From: Chthonobacter albigriseus
GTDB taxonomy: Bacteria; Pseudomonadota; Alphaproteobacteria; Rhizobiales; Pleomorphomonadaceae
NCBI RefSeq assembly: GCF_013839445.1
Contig: NZ_JACDIT010000001.1
Location: forward strand, 1,529,935-1,593,934
Direction: 5' to 3'
DNA length: 64,000 nucleotides
A program made the translations under genes and the position numbers. The notes under the pieces were generated by a model. The model worked only from the letters and a program-made list of their open reading frames with translations, had not been told where the DNA came from and made no database searches. Of the stretch, positions 36,349 through 43,700 are shown piece after piece (position 1 is the first letter of the stretch; each line of letters starts with the position of its first letter).

Positions 36349-36702
36349 TCAACCACAGAAGCCGATGCCGCCCTCGGCGGTGCCCGCGGCACCGTCGCCT
36401 TCCAGGAGAATCTCCAGCCGGCGGGCCTCGACGTAGAGCAGCTGCTTGGGCCGGATTTCCAGCGTGCCGGCCGGCGCGCCGGGCCTCTGGAAGCGGATCG
36501 TGACCCGAAGCTCCGGGCTGCTCACGGTGTCGAGCCTGAGCGCCCAGTAGCGGTCCGAGTAGCCGTCGACCAGGATCTGGCCGGCCTCGGCGGCGTCGGC
36601 GGGCTTGGCCACGCTCCACGGCAGCGTCTCGCAGCGCGGCGCGGCCGCGGCGCCTTGGCATGTCGCCAGGAAAAAGCCGATCAACAGGGCTGAACGCGTC
36701 AT
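36349..36702 (-). CDS. Small exported hypothetical protein
   Basis: 117 aa from the ATG at 36702, with a strong GGAGGTGAC ribosome-binding site. Signal peptide MTRSALLIGFFLATCQGAAA (cleavage near 21). The mature part has two Cys (in APRCETLPW and at GIGFCG near the end) that could form a disulfide. It reads like a small beta-rich periplasmic domain. No family is recognised. It ends 8 bp from the convergent LysR gene. Confidence 0.72.
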   Translation of the reverse strand: MTRSALLIGFFLATCQGAAAAPRCETLPWSVAKPADAAEAGQILVDGYSDRYWALRLDTVSSPELRVTIRFQRPGAPAGTLEIRPKQLLYVEARRLEILLEGDGAAGTAEGGIGFCG

Positions 36703-36938
36703 GTCACCTCCAGGGGCGGTCATCGGAACACGCCGCTCGCAGAAGCGTCAATGAGTTGATCAGGTTCGCGTTCCCTCGCGAGCCCCTGCGTCACCGCTCA
36801 TAGCGCGCCGGGATGGGCCGAGGGCCTGGATTGGATTCACCCCATGGCAAAACGACCACGGCCGGTATTACATTCGTCATCCGGAGATTATAGCTAGAAG
36901 ACAGGCCGCCGCGCGCGGCCGGCGAGGGAGGAGTTTCC

Positions 36939-38117
36939 ATGTCGGATGCGATCGTGAAGACGCCGCTGCAGTACCTGGACAGGGCGATGGCGGGCCTGCG
37001 CAATCTCGGCCTCGTGCCGGAGACGATGGAAGAGGCGCCGATCGTCGGCCTGCTGGAGAAGATTACCGACATCCACCCGGAGAAGATCGCGGTCATCACC
37101 CGCACGCTCACCCAGATGAGCGTCTTCAACGAGGTGGTCCGCGAGCAGATCTCCGAGATGGCCATCGGCCAGCGCTACGAGGAGATCACCAAGGCCTTCA
37201 ACTCGATCCGCGACGACGCCAAGGGGATGGTCGACCAGATCGGCGACGGCAAGATCGACGTCTTCGAGCGCGCCACCAACGCCTGGATGAAGATCTCCCG
37301 CGGCGACATCGCCTACCGCTTCGACGGCATCAAGGACACCTACCTCGCCGTCGCCAAGGACACCAAGGCCAACATCGAGCGCGAGCACGTCATCCTGGAG
37401 GCCTACCGCGACTTCCGCGGCGCGCTGAAGCAGGCAGAGGTCGCCGGTCTGGAGATCCTGGAGGCGGCGAACAAGAAGCTCGACGCCGCCAAGGCCGAGC
37501 TCGCCAAGGCCTCCGAGGCCGTCACCGCCTACGCCGGCAACGCCGCCGCCGAGCGGGCTCACCTGGAGCTGCTGCGCGACGAGGTGCTGCGCAAGCTGCA
37601 GACTGAGGAGGGCCGCTACCAGATCGCCAAGGATCTCGCCGATAACCTGACCATCGGCTACAACACCTCCGAGGTCATCATGGCCCGGCTGATGCAGACG
37701 ACCAGCGCCAAGGAGCGCGTCTACCAGCAGGCGGTGTCCTTCTTCTCCACCAACGAGAGCGTCCTCACCGCGCTGAAGGCCTCCTTCACCGGCCTGTTCG
37801 GCCTTCACGAGACCACCCAGACCCTGAACGAGATGAAGGAGGGCGTCTCCAAGTCGATCGAGGTGCTCGCCGAGATCGGCGGCAAGGTCCAGGAGGAGGC
37901 GCTGAAGGCCGGCTACGGCCCCACCATCCGCGCCGACGCGGTCAAGAAGCTGGTCGACAGCGTCGTCAACTTCCAGGAGCGCTCCACCGAGATCATCTCC
38001 GAGATGCGCGAGCTCGCCACCAAGAACTCCGAGGAGATCCGCAACGCGGTGGAGGACGGCAAGCGCCGCATGGCCCGCCTCGCCGCCGAGGGCAACGCCC
38101 TGGTGATCGATGGCTGA
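36939..38117 (+). CDS. Helical soluble protein, first gene of an uncharacterised three-gene cassette
   Basis: 392 aa, almost wholly alpha-helical and without signal peptide or membrane segment. GGAGGAGTTTCC precedes the ATG. Coiled-coil-like stretches are at about 165-205 (LEILEAANKKLDAAKAELAK) and 320-385 (ERSTEIISEMRELATKNSEE). A shorter motif GRYQIAKDLADNLTIGYNTSE sits near 226. The overall length and helical pattern recall TelA (toxic anion resistance) proteins, but I cannot confirm homology by eye. It overlaps the next gene by 8 bases and so is translationally coupled. Function unknown. Confidence 0.8.
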   Translation: MSDAIVKTPLQYLDRAMAGLRNLGLVPETMEEAPIVGLLEKITDIHPEKIAVITRTLTQMSVFNEVVREQISEMAIGQRYEEITKAFNSIRDDAKGMVDQIGDGKIDVFERATNAWMKISRGDIAYRFDGIKDTYLAVAKDTKANIEREHVILEAYRDFRGALKQAEVAGLEILEAANKKLDAAKAELAKASEAVTAYAGNAAAERAHLELLRDEVLRKLQTEEGRYQIAKDLADNLTIGYNTSEVIMARLMQTTSAKERVYQQAVSFFSTNESVLTALKASFTGLFGLHETTQTLNEMKEGVSKSIEVLAEIGGKVQEEALKAGYGPTIRADAVKKLVDSVVNFQERSTEIISEMRELATKNSEEIRNAVEDGKRRMARLAAEGNALVIDG

Positions 38118-39069
38118 CGTCTCCGCCGCCGGCCCGGGCGCAAGCGGCGGGGCTCCCGCGGGCCGGCTCGACGAGCTCATGCTGGCGATGGACGTGGTCG
38201 ACACGCTCCGCCACCAGGAGGGGCTCGTCGCCAAGGAACTGAGCCAGGACGCCCGTGACTCCGAGCTGAAGGAGCGCCTGCGCAAGCTCTACGAAAGCCA
38301 GGGCCTGGAGGTCTCCGACCGGATCCTGGAGGAAGGCATCCGCGCGCTGAAGGAGAGCCGCTTCGCCTACGAGCCGCCCCGGCAGAGCTTCGCGCTGACG
38401 CTGGCGAAGGCGTGGGTGAACCGCGGCAAGGTCGCCCGGGTGGTGCTGGCGCTCGCCGTCCTCGGCGCCGGCGTCTGGGGCTGGCAGTCCTGGCGGACGA
38501 GTTCGGAACAGGCCGCGACCGAGGCGGCGCGCGTCGAGATCACCGAGACGCTGCCCAAGTCGCTCGAGGCGGCAGCCGCGGCCGTGCTCGCCGAAGCCCG
38601 CGACGCCCGCGCCCAGCGGGTCGCCGCCGACCGCATCGCCGACGCCCGGGCGGCGCTCGCCCGCGGTGACGTCGCAGCCACGCGAACGGCCGTCGCCGCG
38701 ATCGACGCCTTGCGCGCCGAGCTGACGCGCACCTACGTGCTCCGCATCGTATCCCGGCCGGGCGAGAGTTCCGCCGTCTGGCGCATCCCGGACGTCAACT
38801 CCAGCGCCCGCAACCACTACCTGCTCGTCGAGGCGGTGACGCCCGGCGGCGAGGTCCTCCAGCTTCCCGTCACCAGCGAGGAGGACGGCAAGACCACCGC
38901 CGTCGCCATGTGGGGCGTCCGCGTCAGCGAGGCGACCTTCAACCGGGTGCGCCGCGACAAGGAGGCGGACGGCATCGTCAACGACAACATCGTCGGGGAG
39001 AAACCGCGCGGCTCCCTCGACGTCGCCTACGCCATGCCCGTTCTCGGCGGCGCCATCACCGCCTGGTAG
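38110..39069 (+). CDS. Single-pass membrane protein (DUF6384-like), second gene of the cassette
   Basis: 319 aa. The N-terminal 100 residues are soluble and helical: DELMLAMDVVDTLRHQEGLV (21-40), then KELSQDARDSELKERLRKLY. One membrane helix is at 108-126 (VARVVLALAVLGAGVWGWQS). A helical linker follows (130-210), then a small beta-rich domain (YVLRIVSRPGESSAVWRIPD near 214, ending in YAMPVLGGAITAW). The arrangement suggests an inner-membrane anchor with the C-domain on the far side. It starts inside the preceding gene and is followed after 11 bp by the coiled-coil gene. The DUF6384 name is from memory of the N-terminal pattern and is tentative. Confidence 0.78.
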   Translation: MADVSAAGPGASGGAPAGRLDELMLAMDVVDTLRHQEGLVAKELSQDARDSELKERLRKLYESQGLEVSDRILEEGIRALKESRFAYEPPRQSFALTLAKAWVNRGKVARVVLALAVLGAGVWGWQSWRTSSEQAATEAARVEITETLPKSLEAAAAAVLAEARDARAQRVAADRIADARAALARGDVAATRTAVAAIDALRAELTRTYVLRIVSRPGESSAVWRIPDVNSSARNHYLLVEAVTPGGEVLQLPVTSEEDGKTTAVAMWGVRVSEATFNRVRRDKEADGIVNDNIVGEKPRGSLDVAYAMPVLGGAITAW

Positions 39070-39080
39070 GACCTTGCCCC

Positions 39081-40484
39081 ATGATCTCGGCCCGTGAAGC
39101 CCTGACCTCGATCGAGCGCGCCATCCAGGGCGTGCGCCGCGACGAGGATCGCATTCTCGCCCTGCTGCGCGAAACCACCGCCGAGGGCGACCGCCTGCGC
39201 AGCGAGCGGGCGGAGGGCTTCCGCGCGCTCGCCCGGATCCGCCTGGATGCCTTGGCCCGCGACGAGGTGGTGGGCGAACTGGACCAGGCGGAGCGGCGGG
39301 CGCTGGAACTGCTGGACCGCCGGCGCGGCGCGGTCGATGCGATCGCCGACAGGCGCAAGGCGCTCTCCGCCCGCCTCGATGCGGCCGAGGAGGATCGCGA
39401 AGCGCGCGCCGCGGCCCGCGACGGAGCCATCGAGGCCATCGAGGCCTTGAGCGCCAAGGTGGAGGCCCGCATCGCCGACGATCCCGCCTGGAAGGCTGCC
39501 GACGAGGCGGTTCGCCGCGCCGAGACCGTCGCCGCCGAATCCGACCGCAAGGCCGCCCAGGCCGAGGCGGACCGGGAGGAGAAGCGCAAGCCCTACGAGG
39601 CCGACAGCCTGTTCATGTATCTCTGGAACCGCGGCTTCGGCACCCCCGCCTATTCGGCCGGTCCGCTCGCACGCTGGCTCGACGGCAAGGTCGCCGCGCT
39701 GATCGGCTACGAACACGCGCGGCCGAACTACTACATGCTCAACGAGATCCCCAAGCGCCTGCGCGAGCACGCCACCCGCGTCGCCGCGGACCTTCCCGGG
39801 GCCGTCGCCGCCCGCGAGGCCGTCGAACGCGCCGCGCTCGAAGCCGCCGGCGCCAAGGCGCTGGAGAAGAAGGCCGAGGAGATCGCCGCCCACCTGGCCG
39901 AGGCCGAGGCGGCGGTGGAGAAGATCAAGGCCGACCTGGCCGGACTCGACGACGAAGCCCGAGGCGCCCTCGACGAAACCGCCAATCCGGAGGTCAAGGG
40001 CGCGCTGGACGGCCTCGCCGCAGCCATCGCCCGCGAGGACCTGCGCAGCCTGTTCCGCGAGGCGCAGGCGACGCCGACGCCCGAGGACGAGGCGATCGTC
40101 CAGAAGCTCCTCGACGTCGAGCGCGCCCTGGTGCGCGTCGACGCCCAGATGGAGGAGCTGCGCAAGACCTCCCTCGACCTCGCCGGCCGCCGGACCGAGC
40201 TGGAGCACTCCGGCGAATCCTTCCGCAAGTCCGGCTACGACGACCCCTTCGGCGGCTTCATCAACGAGGCCGTCATTGGCGGTGTCATCGAGGGGATCAT
40301 CCGCGGCGCCCTGTCGTCCGGCAAGCTGGAGGAGGCTCTCGGCGACGGCTTCCGCCGGCGATCGCCACGCCTCGACCGCGGCGGCTTCGGCGGCGGCCTG
40401 CGGATTCCGTCGATGCCGCGCGGCGGTTCGCAGCCGCCCCGTTCCTCCGGTGGCGGCGGCTTCAGGACTGGCGGTTCATTCTGA
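39081..40484 (+). CDS. Coiled-coil protein with Gly-rich tail, third gene of the cassette
   Basis: 467 aa from the ATG at 39081 (TAGGA upstream). Two long charged coiled-coil regions (about 10-170 and 230-400) flank a conserved-looking island FMYLWNRGFGTPAYSAGPLA near 180. The C-terminus has a hydrophobic patch FGGFINEAVIGGVIEGIIRG near 400, then an Arg/Gly/Ser-rich tail ending SGGGGFRTGGSF. Such Gly-rich GGxFxTGGxF tails recur on membrane-associated stress proteins, but no named family is recognised. It has no signal peptide. The 11-bp spacing places it in an operon with the two preceding genes. Confidence 0.78.
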   Translation: MISAREALTSIERAIQGVRRDEDRILALLRETTAEGDRLRSERAEGFRALARIRLDALARDEVVGELDQAERRALELLDRRRGAVDAIADRRKALSARLDAAEEDREARAAARDGAIEAIEALSAKVEARIADDPAWKAADEAVRRAETVAAESDRKAAQAEADREEKRKPYEADSLFMYLWNRGFGTPAYSAGPLARWLDGKVAALIGYEHARPNYYMLNEIPKRLREHATRVAADLPGAVAAREAVERAALEAAGAKALEKKAEEIAAHLAEAEAAVEKIKADLAGLDDEARGALDETANPEVKGALDGLAAAIAREDLRSLFREAQATPTPEDEAIVQKLLDVERALVRVDAQMEELRKTSLDLAGRRTELEHSGESFRKSGYDDPFGGFINEAVIGGVIEGIIRGALSSGKLEEALGDGFRRRSPRLDRGGFGGGLRIPSMPRGGSQPPRSSGGGGFRTGGSF

Positions 40485-40618
40485 GACGACCGGCTCGGAA
40501 TCGGTTCACCGTGGCCGGATCTCCGGGCCGTTCCGGCCGGATTTGCAGCCCCGCGCTGACCCCGGGTTAACCGCCAAGGCCTTGGATGTGCGGACGAGAT
40601 CCGGACCCGAAGGCCTGC

Positions 40619-41032
40619 ATGTCGATCCACCTGACCGCCGAACGGCTCGCCGCCGCCTGCTTCCTCGCCCTGCTGGCCATCATCGGGCTGTTTGCCGGAC
40701 TCGTCGGCAACCTCGGCGTCGACGAACCCTTCGACAAGCTCGTTCATGCCGGCTTCTTCGCGAGCGCCACGGCAGGTCTGTTCTTCCTGTTCGGCCGCCG
40801 CGCGGCCGCTGCCGCTCTTGCCGCCTTCGCGGCCGGCGTGCTGGGCGAGATGGCGCAAGGTTTCATCGGCAGCCACACGGTTTCAACCGCGGACGTGCTG
40901 GCAAACGCGATCGGCATTCTTCTGGTTGTCGGCCTCGCGCTGCCCACCACCGGGGTGCGCCGCCGCCGGCGCGAACTGATCCGCGCCTTCCGCGCCGACC
41001 CGACCCATCCCGTCTGGCAGTCCCGCCGCTGA
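40619..41032 (+). CDS. VanZ family membrane protein
   Basis: 137 aa from the ATG at 40619. Four membrane segments with the VanZ-type motif DKLVHAGFFASATAGLFFLF (38-57), then GVLGEMAQGFIGSHTVSTAD and VLANAIGILLVVGLAL, giving the conserved Glu-x-x-Gln and Asp-x-x-Ala-Asn residues. The first VanZ protein gives low-level teicoplanin resistance, but most family members have no proven role. The C-terminal 30 residues are basic and cytosolic. Confidence 0.82.
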   Translation: MSIHLTAERLAAACFLALLAIIGLFAGLVGNLGVDEPFDKLVHAGFFASATAGLFFLFGRRAAAAALAAFAAGVLGEMAQGFIGSHTVSTADVLANAIGILLVVGLALPTTGVRRRRRELIRAFRADPTHPVWQSRR

Positions 41033-41043
41033 CCGGATGATGG

Positions 41044-41925
41044 TCAGCCGGGAATCGGGATGAACAGGATGGTCTCCCGCGGCCTCAGATCCTCGGTCCT
41101 GATGCGCTTCAGCGAGTGCGCCTCCAGCGCCAAATAGGCGAAGTTGTCCATAGCCTTGACCAGGGCCCTGCCGTCAAGCAATCGGTGGCGAGCAGGATCC
41201 GTGTGCAGCGTTGCCAGGATCGGCACCCGCCGCTGGCGCTTCAGCAGCACGGATGTCATGCCGTTCAGCACCTCCGCTTCGAAGCCGCCCGAGTCGATCC
41301 GGATCAGCCCGACGCGATCCAGGTCGATGCGCGCCCAGTCGGCGTAATCGTCGAACGCGCCGACGTGGACGTCAGCCGTCTCCTTCGGGCGCGGGTCGCC
41401 GGCAAAGAAGCCGGGCACCAGCGAGGCTCCCGCGATCCGCCCCTCGGCAGGCGCTGTCGGCAGGACCATGGTCATCGGCAGCACCGTTGGAGCCGAGCCG
41501 AGCGCCGCGTTCTGCGCCTTGATGTGGTAGGTCGGATTGGCCGCGACCAGCCGCCGGACGGAGGCGTAGAACTGGGGCACCGGCTCGAAGGCGTGCACCT
41601 GTCCGTTCGGACCGACCAGGGACGCGGCGAGCGCCGACCAGTAGCCGAGCCCCGCGCCTACATCGACAAAGATCCCCCCGTGGTGGAGATGGCGCCGGTA
41701 GATCCGCTCCAGGTCCATGTCGTGGGTGCGATAGTAGAACTTGCGCGACATCGGATGCAGGCCGAGGTCCACATCGAACCGAACCGGACCGAAATGGGTG
41801 GTCGCGATGCCGACCGGCGTGCCCCCGACGGCCGCCTGCGAGCGGCGACGTGCCATGGAGAATGCCTCCAGTGGTCTCTGGAGAGCGGCAGCGATCAACC
41901 TGGACGATAATCCGCGGGGCGGCAT
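41044..41925 (-). CDS. FkbM family methyltransferase
   Basis: 293 aa from the ATG at 41925. The open frame runs further to 42252 but would overlap the oppositely oriented secreted-protein gene. SAM motif GGIFVDVGAGLGYWSALAAS near residue 82, VHAFEPVPQFYASVRRLVAA, and the FkbM signature LIRIDSGGFEAEVLNGMTSV near 227. The family methylates hydroxyls of sugars or polyketides. No glycan gene cluster is adjacent, so the substrate is open. It ends 12 bp from the convergent VanZ gene. Confidence 0.86.
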   Translation of the reverse strand: MPPRGLSSRLIAAALQRPLEAFSMARRRSQAAVGGTPVGIATTHFGPVRFDVDLGLHPMSRKFYYRTHDMDLERIYRRHLHHGGIFVDVGAGLGYWSALAASLVGPNGQVHAFEPVPQFYASVRRLVAANPTYHIKAQNAALGSAPTVLPMTMVLPTAPAEGRIAGASLVPGFFAGDPRPKETADVHVGAFDDYADWARIDLDRVGLIRIDSGGFEAEVLNGMTSVLLKRQRRVPILATLHTDPARHRLLDGRALVKAMDNFAYLALEAHSLKRIRTEDLRPRETILFIPIPG

Positions 41926-42079
41926 GAGATATCGATATACCCTTTCAAGCGCGGCACCATAACCGAAACCCCGCTCCGAAAGCAGCGCCTTTCTGCCTGC
42001 TGCGACCCCTCCTTCGTTCTGGCGCGACGGTTTGCCGGGAACACGCTTCTCCAATCTGGGACCTTCAAGCAGATCGCGC

Positions 42080-42105
42080 GGAACAGAAGGTCGTCCACCG
42101 CTGTT
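42080..42105 (+). promoter_or_regulatory. EcfG-like promoter upstream of the secreted low-complexity protein
   Basis: GGAAC, 17 bases, TGTT: one mismatch from the EcfG consensus, 40 bp upstream of the start codon at 42146. Such a short motif can occur by chance, so this is a candidate only. Confidence 0.35.
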
Positions 42106-42145
42106 GGGTGGGATGTGAGCAAGCTCTCCAGGAGGAAACATCAAG

Positions 42146-42829
42146 ATGACGAAACATGCTCTTCTTTTCGCAAGCGCCGCTCTCCTCACCCTGGGCACAG
42201 CCCCCGCTTTCGCTAACTGCGCCGATGAGATCGCAATGCTGTCCAGCGGCAATCAGGCTACTGGTGCGGTGAGTGGCTCTACCGGCGCCGAAGCCGGGAA
42301 AATCTCCAAGGACGGCACCCATGCGCCGCTGGAAACCCCATCGGGGAGCGCTTCGACCGCAGGAGAGTCGGGCAGCACCGGCCCTGCCGCAGGAACCACC
42401 ACCAATGCCGAAGGCGTGACAACCACGGGTGATGTGGGCGGCCAGACCGCCACGACCTCGTCCGGTTCGGGTGCGACCGGCACCTCGGGTGCAGCCGCCG
42501 GCGCGACCGCCGGAACCGACACGGCCGCCGCCGGCTCGGTCGCCAAGGACGGCGCGACCATGCCGCTCGCCGATGGCCAAGGCGGCGGAAGCGCGGACGT
42601 GGCCACGTCCGAGCAGGACGCCGTGTCCCAGCAGCAGGGTGGCCAGACGGCGGCAGCCTCCGCCGGCCAGGGCACCGCGACGACCGGGAGCGCCGGTGGC
42701 GGCGCGACGTCAGCCGGGTCCTCCGACATGATGGCCGCGCTGGAACGCGCCCGCTCCTTCCAGGCGCAGGGCGACGAGGCCTCCTGCATGCAGGCGATCG
42801 AGGAAGCCAAGCGCCTTCAGGGCGGCTGA
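42146..42829 (+). CDS. Secreted Ala/Gly/Ser/Thr-rich protein
   Basis: 227 aa. AGGAGG lies about 10 bases upstream. Signal peptide 1-24 (ALLFASAALLTLGTAPAFA), with Cys25 just after the cleavage site and the only other Cys at 214, perhaps a disulfide. Residues 40-195 are low complexity (Ala, Gly, Ser, Thr). They hold two copies of a short motif: SKDGTHAPLE (54-63) and AKDGATMPLAD (133-143). The C-terminal 30 residues form a helix (MMAALERARSFQAQGDEASC). No family is recognised; it is probably periplasmic or extracellular. A possible EcfG promoter precedes it. Confidence 0.8.
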   Translation: MTKHALLFASAALLTLGTAPAFANCADEIAMLSSGNQATGAVSGSTGAEAGKISKDGTHAPLETPSGSASTAGESGSTGPAAGTTTNAEGVTTTGDVGGQTATTSSGSGATGTSGAAAGATAGTDTAAAGSVAKDGATMPLADGQGGGSADVATSEQDAVSQQQGGQTAAASAGQGTATTGSAGGGATSAGSSDMMAALERARSFQAQGDEASCMQAIEEAKRLQGG

Positions 42830-42866
42830 TCCTCACCCCGACGCGGCGCGTCGACAACAATACGAG

Positions 42867-42890
42867 CCCCGTCCGGTTCTCCGGGCGGGG
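42867..42890. terminator. Bidirectional hairpin between convergent genes
   Basis: CCCCGTCCGG-TTCT-CCGGGCGGGG: a 10-bp stem with one G-U pair, 38 bp after the secreted-protein stop and 24 bp after the stop of the minus-strand small gene. T-runs are short on both sides, so it is a likely but not strong terminator. Confidence 0.55.
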
Positions 42891-42913
42891 TTCATGCCGA
42901 GCTCAACCGATCC

Positions 42914-43204
42914 TCAGGAATTGGTCGGCTTGCCACCCGCCGATTCGCGTCGCGAAACCGTGGCGAATGCGGAGATGGGATTGGCCCGGATGGCAGAAGG
43001 GGCGCGATCGGCCCGAGAGCCGCGCCGCCGATCCGCGACGAGAACCGCCACCGCGGCGCCCGTGTCCACCCCGAGCATCCGGCCGAGAGACGGCGCCCGC
43101 AAGTGGAAGCCGAACAGGGCGCGCACCACACACCAGAATTGCGTTTGCTCCAGGCGGACCGACAAGGCGTCCGCGCGGGCAATGAAGTCTCCAGCGATAC
43201 TCAT
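42914..43204 (-). CDS. Small hypothetical protein
   Basis: 96 aa from the ATG at 43204, with a good GGGAGG ribosome-binding site 7-8 bases upstream. The first 60 residues are well mixed (MSIAGDFIARADALSVRLEQ, then FWCVVRALFGFHLRAPSLGR) and the last 35 are Arg/Ser/Ala-rich. No signal or membrane segment is convincing. No family is recognised. Other frames in this stretch are less plausible because they lack a ribosome-binding site. Confidence 0.5.
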   Translation of the reverse strand: MSIAGDFIARADALSVRLEQTQFWCVVRALFGFHLRAPSLGRMLGVDTGAAVAVLVADRRRGSRADRAPSAIRANPISAFATVSRRESAGGKPTNS

Positions 43205-43377
43205 TACAAAGCCTCCCCACCGCACCTGAAATCTACTCACATTCCGAAGTGATTCGCGAGTTGGGAACGTCGATGTTGCATCGCAAAAGATCGCCGACGT
43301 TTGGCCTGGTCGAAGATCATCCTGGAACCCCCGTGAAGACCTTAGTCAGCGATCCGTTCTATTACGGAGGCGCAGAC

Positions 43378-43412
43378 AAAAAAGAGCCCCGCCGGACGAC
43401 CGGCAGGGCTCT
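43378..43412 (-). terminator. Intrinsic terminator on the minus strand
   Basis: A 13-bp stem with one mismatch (43383-43395 with 43400-43412, loop ACGA) followed on the minus strand by six T. The form is a classical rho-independent terminator. The nearest minus-strand gene stops 290 bp upstream at 43701, so the message that ends here may be a long 3' tail or a separate small RNA. Confidence 0.75.
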
Positions 43413-43642
43413 CACGTCGAAGGAAATATAGGCACGTCCAGGTAATCAACGGGTCTAACGCGTTTCCCCCGCGGACGGGGAGAACAGGTCGGATTACGAG
43501 ACCTGAACCCGGAGAGTTTCAGTCCGTTCCGGGGCGATTTTGCGTCCGCGGACCTTCGCTCGCCGGTGTGTCTTCCGGGCGACACGCGCAGCGACTGCCT
43601 CTGTGCCGGAGGTTGCGCCGCCCCCCAGGCTGAACGGACGGA

Positions 43643-43666
43643 ACCGCCGGCCCTAGTGCCGGCGGT
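43643..43666. terminator. Hairpin after the Gly/Lys-Ser-Thr-rich protein gene
   Basis: ACCGCCGGC-CCTAGT-GCCGGCGGT, a perfect 9-bp inverted repeat with a 6-base loop, 35 bp beyond the stop of the gene at 43701. No T-run follows, so it may stabilise the 3' end rather than terminate efficiently. Confidence 0.45.
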
Positions 43667-43700
43667 CCAGGATGTCGCGTGGCGTCCGGGTTGACGCCGA

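Larger units (their letters stand above)
43205..43700. other. Gene-free stretch with several hairpins
   Basis: About 500 bp without a convincing protein gene. It contains an intrinsic terminator for the minus strand (43378-43412), a CCCCG-CGGA-CGGGG palindrome (43467-43480) and a perfect 9-bp inverted repeat (43643-43666). The 60-codon open frame at 43249-43431 starts with GTG and runs across the terminator, so I do not accept it. Confidence 0.55.

Noticed and set aside
37013-38285. Long minus-strand open frame across the first cassette gene
   Set aside because: Leu/Gly/Asp/Val-rich mirror of a helical, Glu/Ala-rich gene on the plus strand, which has a good ribosome-binding site.
43249-43431. 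60-codon plus-strand open frame
   Set aside because: GTG start without a ribosome-binding site; runs straight through the strong minus-strand terminator hairpin.
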